Shown here in pieces: positions 42,132 through 52,708 of a stretch of DNA of 64,000 nucleotides (positions are counted from its first letter, which is position 1; every line of letters starts with the position of its first letter). The translations under genes and the position numbers were made by a program. The notes beneath the pieces were generated by a model. It was not told where the DNA came from. It ran no database searches and saw nothing but the letters and a program-made list of their open reading frames with translations. Location: contig JAIWNE010000094.1 of assembly GCA_025331445.1 (NCBI GenBank), positions 62,001 to 126,000 on the forward strand, given 5' to 3'. Origin of the DNA: Blakeslea trispora (taxonomy: Eukaryota > Mucoromycota > Mucoromycetes > Mucorales > Choanephoraceae).

Positions 42132-43322
42132 ATGTTGTCGATCGCCAAAAGAAGTTTTTCTTCATGTAGAACAATTTTTCATGAAAATCCTTTGGTACTC
42201 GATCTGCTCATATTCTCGAAAAAAAAAAAGCCAAAGCTAAATCCCCTTTCTTTAGGGACTACCTCGACATACACCAGCACCTACTATTCCTCGAGCTCAA
42301 CGTGGTTTGCCTAAAAAGATGCCTATTCGTAATGTCAAAAGCGTTGTTGTTGTTGCCTCAGGCAAAGGTGGTGTTGGTAAATCGACAACAGCAGGTAAAG
42401 ATATAAAAAAAAAAAGAAAGAAAAAAGAAAATATTACTATATTCAGTTATTTAAATTTCTTAAAAAAAACTCTAGTGAATATTGCTTTAGCTGCTGCTGG
42501 TATGAAGAAAAGAGTAGGCATTTTAGACGCCGATATCTTTGGACCTTCTATACCCAAGCTAATGAACTTGAAGGGTGAGCCTGAATTGACAGAGAAAGGT
42601 GATCGTTTGATTCCTTTAACAAACTACGGTGTTCAGTGCATGTCGATGGGATTTCTAGTAGATCAAGATGCACCCGTTGTATGGAGAGGATTGATGGTCA
42701 TGAAAGCACTTCAACAGTTATTACATCAAGTGGAATGGAATGCATTGGATTTATTAGTTATCGATATGCCACCAGGTACAGGCGATGTTCAGTTAACTAT
42801 CAGTCAACAAGTAGTGGTAGATGGTAAGGAGAAGAAGGAGGGAAGGTTAAAAGATATACTTAATGTTATATATGTGTAGGAGCTGTCATTATCTCCACAC
42901 CTCAAGATATTGCTCTTATTGATGCTGTCAAAGGAACCAACATGTTTAAGAAAGTGAATGTGCCTGTAAGATTTACTTTTTCTCAATTGAATTTGCTCTG
43001 TTCATTTCCTATTCTCCCTCCTTTTTTTTTCTAGATTCTTGGTATGGTCCAAAATATGTCATTGTTCATTTGTCCTAACTGTGAACATGAATCCCATATA
43101 TTTGGCCATGATGGTGCAGCTCGTATGGCTAAAGACTACCAAGTACCTCTCTTAGGTGAAGTGCCTTTGCATGCTGATATCTGTACATTGTCAGATTCCG
43201 GCAGGCCCATTGTTGTCTCTAAGCCAGATAGTCCTTATGCTGCACATTATCGTTCCATCACTCAACATATCTTTGATCGTCTTGGTGAGTTCAATCAAGC
43301 CAAAAAAGAAGAATCATCATAA
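42132..43322 (+). CDS. IND1: Mitochondrial Fe-S P-loop ATPase, Ind1/NUBPL (complex I assembly)
   Basis: Mrp/NBP35-family protein that carries a 4Fe-4S cluster for assembly of respiratory complex I. Exons 42132-42194, 42256-42394, 42476-42823, 42880-42965 and 43035-43322 give 307 aa. The first exon encodes a mitochondrial presequence ([16 protein letters not shown]: basic, Ser-rich, no acidic residue). [27 protein letters not shown] is the deviant Walker [14 protein letters not shown] and [13 protein letters not shown] are family signatures; the CPNC pair at about residues 223-226 binds the cluster at the dimer interface. The presequence favours Ind1 over cytosolic Nbp35/Cfd1. Its presence implies that the organism has complex I. 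Intron 2 is 81 bp and open in frame. Confidence 0.9.
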
Positions 43323-43494
43323 TAAAAAAAGAAAATAAAAAAAAAAAGAAAAATAGTGGAAACCTTTCCTAAATGTGCCTGTGCATGGATGTGTATGTCT
43401 GCGCGTACGTGTATGTATGTGTATGTGTGTGTTGTTTGTGTTGGTGTATTAAAGAAAAAAGGATATTTTATTTCCACATCATATTGAAACGAGC

Positions 43495-43771
43495 TTATTG
43501 AGTGTAGTTATCCTTAATGTCCTTCCATTGTTTCTATTGATAAGAGAGAAGTTAGAATACAAAGACATGTATAATCAAAAAGAGAGAATGGGATGAGGAT
43601 GATAAGACTTACGCCCTTGTTGATGTTATCCCAGATCTTGTCAGTAGCAGAGTCAAAACCCATTTCGAAACCGATGGCACCAACAAAGATGGTGGCAACG
43701 AAGACAGAGTTCTTCTTGAAGAAGGTGTTGTAGATGGTACGAGTCAAACCGGAGGCAGCAGCAGCAGGCAT
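43495..43771 (-). CDS. QCR9: Cytochrome bc1 complex subunit 9 (QCR9)
   Basis: A small single-pass subunit of respiratory complex III. Exons 43771-43613 and 43533-43495 (79-bp intron) give 65 aa, matching the family size (about 66). The sequence has TRTIYNTFFKKNSVFVATIFVGAIGFEMGFD, with the membrane helix and the basic run before it, then IWDNINKG joined by the splice to KQWKDIK. The second exon is only 12 codons plus stop, so an ORF scan would miss it. It converges with IND1, which ends at 43322. Confidence 0.9.
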
Positions 43772-44376
43772 ATTATGTGTTAAAGAGTGAGTGTACTAAA
43801 GAAAGGACCTTTACTACTCGAGTTACAGGGTCGGATTTAAGAGTTTGGATGTGACGTAGTTTCTGGGTTAGAAAACTTATAGAAAGCAAAAGTCATTGGT
43901 CCTTTTGAAGAAATTTCAATTGGTTGATTTGGATATGCTTTTTCGGAAAAAGAAGAGCAATGAAATGATCCTGATTTTCATTGATTTGATCTCTTCATTC
44001 TATTTGAGCCTGTAAAGTCAGTTGAAAGGAGGGAGCGTAATTTAGCTCCATGAAAATCATTTTACAATATTGATTTGGTCTTATTCATACAAGGATCAAC
44101 AATGGCCATTTTTAGGGGAAGAAAATGTTTCTATAGTTTCGAAATGCAGCAACATTTCAAAAGCTATCAAAGTAGGCTAAATTGTCAAGACATATGAAAA
44201 TAAGCTGCAAGGTTTTTTTTTTTTGTTATAATGAAATTATTACTTCTTAAATTGTTCATGATTAACAAGCAATAAAAAAGTAAAGGGATCAAGAAGAACT
44301 TGCTTAGTTTGCCATGTTGATGTTTATTATTATCAAGTAAATATCATGTTGGGTTTAATCGAGTTGTATATCTTCT
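43772..44376. other. Intergenic, nothing recognised
   Basis: Contains the QCR9 promoter and the 3' end of the Thr-rich gene. No coding sequence, RNA gene or repeat recognised. Confidence 0.4.
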
Positions 44377-45663
44377 TTAAGTACATAATCCTTTGCTACA
44401 TGCCTTCTTACAGTCTTTTATAGACGAGCAGCAAGAACCTTTAACACCTTTACCATTCTTTTTGTCAAGGTAGCCAGATTTGCATACGAAAGATCTCTTT
44501 ACGGCCTTTTTGGTAGTTGTAGTTTTCTTTGTAGTAGTAGTAGGCTTCTTGGTAGTGGTACTCTTTTTGGTAGTGGTAGTCTTCTTTGTAGTAGTTGTCT
44601 TTTTAGTAGTGTTAGTAGCCTTTTTAGTGGTGGTAGTAGCCTTTTTAGTGGTGGTAGTGGCCTTTTTAGTGGTGGTAGTGGCCTTCTTGGTGGTAGTAGT
44701 GGCCTTCTTGTTGGTGGTGGTAGTGGCCTTCTTGGTGGTAGTAGTGGCCTTCTTGGTGGTAGTGGTGGTGTTAGATTTAGCTGTGGTTGGCTTGATAGAA
44801 GTAGTTGATGGCTTTGTCACGGTCTTGTTAGCATCCTCAGTAGTAGTAGCAGTAGTAGTAGCAGTAGTAGTAGCAGTAGTAGTAGCAGTAGTAGTAGCAG
44901 TAGTAGTAGCAGTAGTAGTAGCAGTAGTAGCAACGGAAGTAGCATCAACATAACCGTCATCAACAGTAGGTGTAGCAGTGATTAGAGTGATAGAAGTGGT
45001 AGAAGTAATGGTAGTTTTAATGCCAATATCGCCATCTGTAGTAGTAGTGGTGGTAGTATCGGTAATATCAGTGGTAGCAGTGGTAGCAGTATTGTCAACG
45101 GTAGTGGTAGTATCAGTGGTAGCGGTAGTAGTGGTAATGTCAGTAGTAGCAGTGGTAGCGGTATTATCAGTAGTAGCAGTGGTAGCAGTATTATCAACGG
45201 TAGTGGTAGTATCAGTGGTAGCGGTAGTAGCGGTAATGTCAGTGGTAGCAGTGGTAGCAGTAGTAGCAGTATTATCAGTGGTAGCAGTAATGGTAGTTTC
45301 GGGAAGAGGTATAACACAATCAAATGCTTTACCTTCACTCGTTTCCTCCACAAAAGAACAAGGAACTAAAGTGTTGGTGTAGGGAATGTATAACTTGTCC
45401 AAGTACCCAGGTTGACTTCGATCTACATAAGGGATGATTCGTTGACAACGTTTTTCGTCAAATATTCTCTTAATCGTCCCCGCAGGAATATGAAATCCAG
45501 AGCAATATTCACCATCGCATCCGGGTGTATTGATACAAATCTCATTACCACTTATGCCATCTTCAGAAGGTTGAACAATTACTCGCAGTGTTGTGTAATC
45601 CGGATCAGCAGAAGAAAGTTTAAAAAGACCAAGCAAAAATAAAGCAGAAAGAGCCAGCTTCAT
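44377..45663 (-). CDS. Secreted or cell-surface Thr-rich mucin-like protein
   Basis: 428 aa from ATG 45663; an upstream in-frame ATG at 45678 adds five residues, but the inner start gives a standard signal peptide (MKLALSALFLLGLFKLSSA). Residues ~20-120 form a Cys-containing globular head (CINTPGCDGEYCSGFHIPAG). About 220 residues of Thr repeats follow: TATTD/TDTTTTVDNTA units, a run of ATTT units, then KKATTTT units that turn basic. The end is a Cys-rich module with seven Cys, including a CC pair (GSCCSSIKDCKKACSKGLC). The Thr repeats should be heavily O-mannosylated. No GPI signal or membrane helix is visible at the C-terminus, so secretion or wall attachment by other means is likely. I recognise no named family. 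The complementary strand is also open (Val-rich), a by-product of the repeats. Confidence 0.72.
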   Translation of the reverse strand: MKLALSALFLLGLFKLSSADPDYTTLRVIVQPSEDGISGNEICINTPGCDGEYCSGFHIPAGTIKRIFDEKRCQRIIPYVDRSQPGYLDKLYIPYTNTLVPCSFVEETSEGKAFDCVIPLPETTITATTDNTATTATTATTDITATTATTDTTTTVDNTATTATTDNTATTATTDITTTTATTDTTTTVDNTATTATTDITDTTTTTTTDGDIGIKTTITSTTSITLITATPTVDDGYVDATSVATTATTTATTTATTTATTTATTTATTTATTTEDANKTVTKPSTTSIKPTTAKSNTTTTTKKATTTTKKATTTTNKKATTTTKKATTTTKKATTTTKKATTTTKKATNTTKKTTTTKKTTTTKKSTTTKKPTTTTKKTTTTKKAVKRSFVCKSGYLDKKNGKGVKGSCCSSIKDCKKACSKGLCT

Positions 45664-45800
45664 ATTAAGAGAATACAATGAGTAACGAAAAGAAAAAAAA
45701 AGGTATATTTTATAAAAGTAGTATTTTATAATTGTGTTTTACTTTGGAGGATTATCCGGAGCTATCGGTCCAGAAGACAAAAAAGAAAAATATAGCTTAA

Positions 45801-46013
45801 TTGTGTTTATGCCATTTATCTGGGATTGCCGATCAGATTCATCGTGATGAATTACTTGTTGAAGTGTGTTCCTTCGCTACAACATCCGCTCTATTTTCTG
45901 TGCGACCATGCTATTTCAAGAAGTTTCGCCCAGATTGGATTTTGTTTTATTCGCCTGTCAAAATCGACTCTAACAAGATCAATCAAGACATTAGAAATAC
46001 CCAAAAAAAATAA
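45801..46013 (+). pseudogene. Possible gene fragment (about 70 codons), unrecognised
   Basis: An open stretch reading GIADQIHRDELLVEVCSFATTSA then PCYFKKFRPDWILFYSPVKI has ordinary protein-like composition, unlike the low-complexity frames around it. No start context, partner exon or known family was found. Listed only as a possible relic. Confidence 0.25.
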
Positions 46014-48419
46014 TATGAACGATTTGTAGTTTCTGTTTAGATAGTTTATTGTAATCGTACAAGTAGCCTTTTAACCAATTTCACAAAGAAGTTCTGTAGT
46101 CGATAACCTGAAATTTAATATGATGATTTGAACAATGCGCATTTTTCTTTAATAAGATTAATTCTTTTGTTTGTAACACACCCTATATAATTTTTGAAAA
46201 ATTTGTCTTTTTTTTTTTTTAATCTATCATTTCATGCATTTAAATTTGAGTAAAGCAGAATAATAAAGAAGAAGAAAAAGATAATATGTGGTCGACACTC
46301 AATTAAATCGATCATTTCTTTTCTTCTTTGGCTTCTTTTTGTGCCTATTCTTTACTATATTGACTTCTATATACCTTGCACTTTCTTTAATTGAGACTGG
46401 CAGCTGTATTTCAAAAGACTCTACATTTTGTATGTTCCATTATCAACCTTGTAATCAGAAAAAGTCACTAGGTTTACTAGGTTATTTCGTATTATGTAAG
46501 GCTATAAGTGTTAGGCTGAGGCTATAAAAAGTTCATAATTTTGTTCAGAGTTGACAATTAAGAACTACACTGATCTATACAGGTAATATTTGGTGATTTT
46601 ATGCTTTCTTTTTTCTTTCTCAGAAAAAGAATTCTTTAGATAGAAAAGTAGGCCTTTGAAAGAGTTCAAGATACACCATTGCTTATACTGCCATCTTAAT
46701 AGGATACATACTTTGTAGTTGACCTCTTTCTTTAGTAAAAGAAAAACAAAGAAATCGTTGGTTTGATTGTGATAATACAAAATTGTCATGTTTGACCCAA
46801 TCATCTTACTCCTCTCCTTTTTTGTATGAATCTAGCTTCAGACTTATCCTGATAGGCAATCACTGTCATCAAATAATCAAAACAAGTCATTTTTATTGCT
46901 CAAAATGTAAAAGAGAAATATCTGAACAAGCAAGTCTAATATTCGATTCTTGTTTGATTACCTCAAACAATTCAATGCTTCGAAATGTGAGTATCCTCAA
47001 CAAAGATCATCAATTGGTAGACTAAATCAATAATGGTAATGATAATAAACAAACTCATTTTCGTCAAGTGTTTTGGAGTTAGTTTTGCGAAAAAGCTCTA
47101 ATTGAGATAGTTACCATACTGACTAACAAAACGCTTGATAGAACTTTTTAGCTACTCAACACGAATAGGTTGGCTTGTTTCAGCAATGCTATATCTAGTA
47201 TCTCTAAGCTTAACTTTTGAAAGCTGCTCAAATGAGCTCAGGTTAATAGAAAAAACCCATATACACATTCTCGATCAGCAACTATTTTTAAATCTGGTCT
47301 AGAGTGTGCATAAGAATAACAGTGCTAACAAGATAGTAGTTTGAAGACCAGCCATGTGAATCAAATTGATTCAAATCGTTAGAAATGAAGTTAAACAGTT
47401 TCTATTCAAGCTTCAGTAAGCCCTTGGAAAGTGCATTTTATAAACATCATCAAGTGTCATAGTAAAGCTCTTGGTTTAGTAGCAATCAAACATTATCTGT
47501 TGAGTTGGGATCTATATAATAATTAAGCAGACAAATTAATATGTTTGATCTGATCAATCATTTGTTTTCGTTTGTTAATTATGAAGGCATCTTGATACAT
47601 GCAACTGCCGAATTTTCCAAGCACACTTCTATATGTTTTCTGTAATACATGATCGCATTGATGCAATCGAGATTGATATGTTTATTTTTGATATGATGAC
47701 CAATGAAAATTTGTTATTCCCACAAACAATTAACTGATCACAAGTTCTCTTCCATTCACAAAAGTAGGTTTGGGGCATTTCACTTTGCACTTGATCCCGA
47801 ATTGCCTTGAGGTCCTTTTTTTTTAAAAATCTCAATAACCTCAATGCCCTAAATGAAAGAGGCCACTCGAAATTAAAGAACCATGCAATTCAATCAATGG
47901 GCTTACTGTTGACATTGATCAGAAGTCTATTGATGGTTTTTTAAAAGACTATGACACAGAAGTTTCAGTAAATGATATTGCTTTCAAGACTCTTTTAAAG
48001 TCAGGAATATCATAAAGATGTCTACATGAAAAGTGGGGCTAAGTGCATGCTATTTATGCATGTATTTAGCGTGTCGACTCAAATAGGGAAGAGTGGAACA
48101 GACTGGGCAAGACTCAAGTGTTGGCCAAGGGTTTTTCTTTTTAGTTGCTGGGAATTTCTTTAGACCGTTTTTTTTTGGGATAGGTGACAAAAGATGAGCT
48201 ATGCATATTGGTTGATATAAGCCTAAATGAAGGGATACGCATAATTTCTTTTGTTCATGGCCTTTTTTTTTTTAGGCCAAACCCATAAACTATTTAGGGA
48301 AATAGTCTATTTCACAAGCTTATGCATTTGTTACTCAAGCTTATTGAATGGTTACTCAAGATTACATAGCTGTTACTCAGGCATTTTTCCTCTGTTTCGC
48401 ACAGGATATATATGCGTGT

Positions 48420-48548
48420 GCTACACCAATTCTAGAAATATATTGTACACTGAGAGAAACAAACTGCACAAAGGCAATATGTGGATTACATTATTGAAAA
48501 AAATAACGATTTCATTCTCGCGCAGCAGAGATTACATATGATCAGAAA
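48420..48548 (-). repeat. Inverted dispersed repeat, copy 1
   Basis: The reverse complement reads CTGATCATATGTAATCTCTG, then after a gap AATCCACATATTGCCTTTGTG and CAGTGTACAATATATTTCTAG, ending GGTGTA. The same words in the same order occur on the plus strand at 50757-50850. Confidence 0.65.
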
Positions 48549-50756
48549 TCAATGGCACAATTGTACAATTTGAAGAAGCAACTCCTTATTCAGTATGGTT
48601 TGTTCGAACCCATAATACCCTTTCGGCTTTTCAAAATGTATTGATAAAATAACTAACCAACTTGCAGCAATCAGCTCTTTAAGTTCTTGACATGATGCAG
48701 CAGTCATTGACATCAAGAAAAGAAACATCCGCTTGACAGCTCTCTATTCCCTCCCTTTTTTTTTTTTTTAGGAATTACTTTGTATGTTATGCTTGTCTCC
48801 TTCTTCTCTATCTGTAGAAGCATCCGTACGTTGTGCCAAAGATCAATAGCTCATTGCAGATTTGAGCCTAGTTGAGTTCTTTTAAAATCAAACACAGGGA
48901 CAGACTACAAGTTCCCTTCCATCAAAACAGCCAGTAAACAGCACTCCTTTCGAGAGAGTCAAGCGAACAGTCTAAACAAAAAAACAAACTTTAAAAGACT
49001 TGATTGTATAACTAAGAGTAAGAATAGATTTGGTTTTTCAATCAAAGGGTACAGAATTACCCCATGTCAGCCATTTCAGCGCTGCCTTTTTCTTGCACCA
49101 ATCCCATAATTATGAGATTGATTGGCATGTTCAAGGTGGGATAGAGGGGGACAGGATGAAGAACTATAGCGCCATTTTGGCATCTCTTTTAAATGTTCTT
49201 CTCTAAGAGCTGTAAGTGTGCCGACAGCTTCTTTCAGCAAAGTCTATACTTTAATAATGTAAATATCATCTATTCATCACACTTGGCATTTGAAAAACTA
49301 TAGCTGCCCACATGTCACGAGAGTATTAGGCACATCGAGACAGAAAGTTTAGTGTGTCATGAAAATGCAACCTGACTTGCAAAATCGTCTCTCTCTACAA
49401 TTCAAAGTAGCCCCTTTCACAGAAAGCTATGATCCACAAACGTAAATTGTAGCCTACAAGCTATAAATGAAGTTCATACAGTCCATATCTACATGTATTT
49501 AATATCGTCTTGCGCATATGCCTGCACCATGCAAAACGGAAATTTTCATGGCCATGAATTTCCTACTAAAGCATAATTGAGCTCATCAGCAATCGTCTTT
49601 AGGGCTTCTAATGAGCCAAACACTCCCTTGAGATGATCAACATTGATCTTGGCTTTGTATTTGTTGCCAAACAATCCAAGCGTTTCCAGCAACAGCACTT
49701 GTATTAATTGTTGTTATTTTCTTTGTGTAGACTAGTCCAAGTTTAGTTCTTATTAACTTACACTTTGGTTCTTTGTTTGACAATATAAATAACCCAAACC
49801 CTCGCCCTTAGTTTACAAAAAGAAAAGATTGACATCAATTACGATGACACTTAATCCTGTTAGTCGACTTTGCCCTTCTTTTCTTCAGCTTCTCATCATT
49901 CTGGGTGGTTTTGGACCCAAACATAATTAAACGAAGTGCAACATCTTCGCGACCAACCGTCCTTATGGATTTGGTAATTGATATATCGTATGTGATTGTC
50001 TAAGGCAAAAGCTTCTATGGCCTTAAGGTAGTTTCAATACTCGATGTGACCTTCTGGGTATACGGGGTCAACTTGTCTAAAGTAGCTCAGTTTAACTACT
50101 CTGCCTCAGTAAAAGTGCCCACAGTTTTTTTTTTTTTTTGGAGTCAGACGAACTTTCAATTTCTTGTGATTAACTTTAATAATCAAAGCAGATTCGTGTT
50201 TGCTTTGATAAAAGTTCTGTGTTATCAATGAATGAAACTGGATCCAATTCTTTGGTATTTACTTGCTAATGATTGATTTGGCTTTATACTAAACGGATAC
50301 TCTCTCAGGAGCAAAGTTCCACCACAACAAACCATATGAGATAGAAGCAATTTATCATCGCTCACATTGATGGGAGCAAAAAAAAAAAAAAAAATAGTCC
50401 AGCTTTGCAGTCTGACAGTAGCCTGCTTTAGACAACTCTATTGCGTTTAGTTTTATGCAGATTTCGAACTTTAATAAGTTCAACAGAGTGATATATTTAT
50501 TCACAATGCACTAATTGAATCCAAAAGATTTCGACTCATTAAAGTGGATTAGGGGCTTTCTGACGTATTGAATCTTGAGTTCGCTGAAAACAACTTCTTG
50601 CTCATTTTTTTTTTTTAGTAAGAAACACGTTAATCAGTTTTACAAGACCATATCTTGCTTTTTTTTTTTGGCTTGAGCTTGAGACATCAATAGTCCTCCA
50701 AGTATGCTTGAATAAAGATTTTTTTTTTGAGATTACACAGTTACGCCATTCAAATC

Positions 50757-50850
50757 CTGATCATATGTAATCTCTGCTGCAATCCACACATTTCCTTTGT
50801 GCAGTTTATGTTGTTCACTGTGCAGTCTATTTCCCTAAATGGTGTATGTA
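50757..50850 (+). repeat. Inverted dispersed repeat, copy 2
   Basis: Plus-strand counterpart of 48420-48548. The terminal motif TATTTCCCTAAATGGTGTA also resembles 36605-36623 (TATTTCCGGAAATGGTGTA), so at least three related sites exist in the window. Confidence 0.65.
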
Positions 50851-52351
50851 CAATCTCAAAAGGAGTTTGTATTTTCGATCATTTTAGATAATCTCAATTG
50901 CCACATGCCTCAATTCAAGGACATTCCTCTTTCCAAATAAACAATCAATTGGTGTAATAACTCACACAAAAAAAAAGGGTTGTGCTACAAACTCGTTATA
51001 TGAAAGAGATTTCATTTGTTCATTATAGCCTCTGTCGTACCTGATATCGTTAGATTGCACCTTCTGTTTAAGGTTAATACTGTTGGTCATGACAAGAGGT
51101 ACAAACCTTTTTGCTTATATTTTTTTTTATGCAGAAATATCTCTTTTTTTTTATGGAAAAAGTGAGAAACAAAAAATTGATTAGATAGTGCATAAGTTGT
51201 TTGATAATGCGATATTATTATTTTTGGTCTCGTATCAAAAGCTTCTTTCTGATGTGTGCAATGAGCTTATGTTCCCTTAAAGAAATGTAATCTCTCTTTT
51301 TTTTTTAGGTATGTTATATCTGATTATGCAAGTCTTAAAAAGAAATTGTTATTACACAGAAACCCAAAAAGTACACACGCAATATTTTATGAGCATCACT
51401 CTCTATCACCTAAATTCCTTGTAGTACCTTCTATATCGATCATTTGTAGATTGCTAAAAGGAAAGAGAGAAATTCTTTTGCAGAGTGTTTAGTTTCGAGA
51501 CAGGTATTAGACAAGTATAACAATCATTTGTTGACCAGACAAAGAAAACGACAGACAAAGAAAATGATAGACAAAAGGGATAGAGCAATCAGAGCTTAAA
51601 AGATGGGGGAACAATTTGTTTGACAATCAAATATTCAGGGCAAACCAAGGGAGAATATCAAGCAAACTATTTAATAACCAAAATAATGGATACAACTAAA
51701 TCGTTGTTTAAATAAACTAAGCGAATACTGTTCGACCTCGTGAACAGCATTTGGGTTGCAAATTGAAGAAAGAATAATAATAGTAAAAGAAAAAAAAATA
51801 AAGAGAGAGCTCAACGTGGCTTACAAATACAAGCATTGTTTCTAGAACAGAGAGAAAAAAGAGAGTCAATGAGTGATCAATTTAGCTTGAAATTTACTTT
51901 ATATTAACGTTGATGACAGCTCTACTCTAATCGATTAAATCGAAAATATCGCTTAGGGTAACCTTACTTTTATTGATCTTATGCATGTACCTTATTCAAG
52001 GCAACACAAAGAGCAGAACTGAAACCAATATCTTGCTGTTCAAGACAAATCTCTTTTTGTACTTTTTGATTTTCTCTTGTAGTGTTCACTCGTACAGTCG
52101 ATGCTGGCCATAACTTTGTACAACATCAAATTTATCTTAATTAAGAACTGAATCTAAAAAAAGGAGGAACAGCCATAAAAAAAACAGAGAGAGAGCGACA
52201 GAGGAGGAGGAGGAGAAAAAAAAGTTCCAAGACTTTCCGTTCCGGCATGTTTAACGTGATCTGAGTTGAATCATAATTATAGTCTCATTCTCCAATACCA
52301 TCCTATACATTGATGCCTAAGGCACAGAAGACATGCATTGTCTTGCATGTG

Positions 52352-52354
<3 letters not shown>

Positions 52355-52433
<79 letters not shown>
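52355..52433 (+). repeat. (AG)35 microsatellite followed by a G run
   Basis: Seventy bases of pure AG (52355-52424) then ten G. It lies about 280 bp upstream of the bZIP start codon. Shorter AG tracts occur at 34357-34380, 35774-35794 and 60060-60083, all purine-rich on the plus strand. Confidence 0.97.
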
Positions 52434-52708
52434 AAAAGAGACTCTGTTATGTACTAGGTATGACTAGGCTTTAAGCTTAGTTATTGAACTTTGGGAAATA
52501 AAACTTACATAGAAAGGAAATAAAATCCTAATAATATCTAGATTCAGACGCCGCATCAATAAAGTGTTCTTGACCAACTGAGTACTTTAGTAAAATTGGC
52601 TTTTTTAAGATCTTCTTTCTCTTTCTTTTTTTCTTTTATAACCTTTTTTTTTTGTCTTTTCTCTTGTCTTTTATCCATTCCTTTATACATATTAGAAAAA
52701 AGTAAACC

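Larger units (their letters stand above)
46014..52354. other. 6.3-kb region without convincing genes
   Basis: Short AT-rich frames only. At 46783-47025 a plus-strand frame includes FYCSKCKREISEQASL, which could be a small exon but has no ATG and no partner. Visible structure: a repeat pair in inverted orientation (about 48420-48548 and 50757-50850); three GTTACTCAAG-like words at 21-bp spacing (48330, 48351, 48372); and many T8-T14 runs, for example 48248, 48761, 50126, 50607, 50659 and 51294. Confidence 0.45.

Noticed and set aside
44830..45300. Regular short repeats resembling a CRISPR-like or satellite array
   Set aside because: They are coding repeats (ATTT and TATTD units) with a triplet period, no spacers of constant length, and the host is eukaryotic.
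44480..45382. Long plus-strand Val-rich open frames
   Set aside because: They are the complement of the Thr-codon repeats of the secreted protein on the minus strand; they have no start context and no complexity.
46288..46527. Hydrophobic 79-aa plus-strand ORF
   Set aside because: It has no ATG start in frame and consists of T-rich low-complexity codons; no partner exon.
48595..48620. tRNA-like TTCGAACCC word
   Set aside because: No acceptor stem, D-arm or anticodon arm can be built around it.
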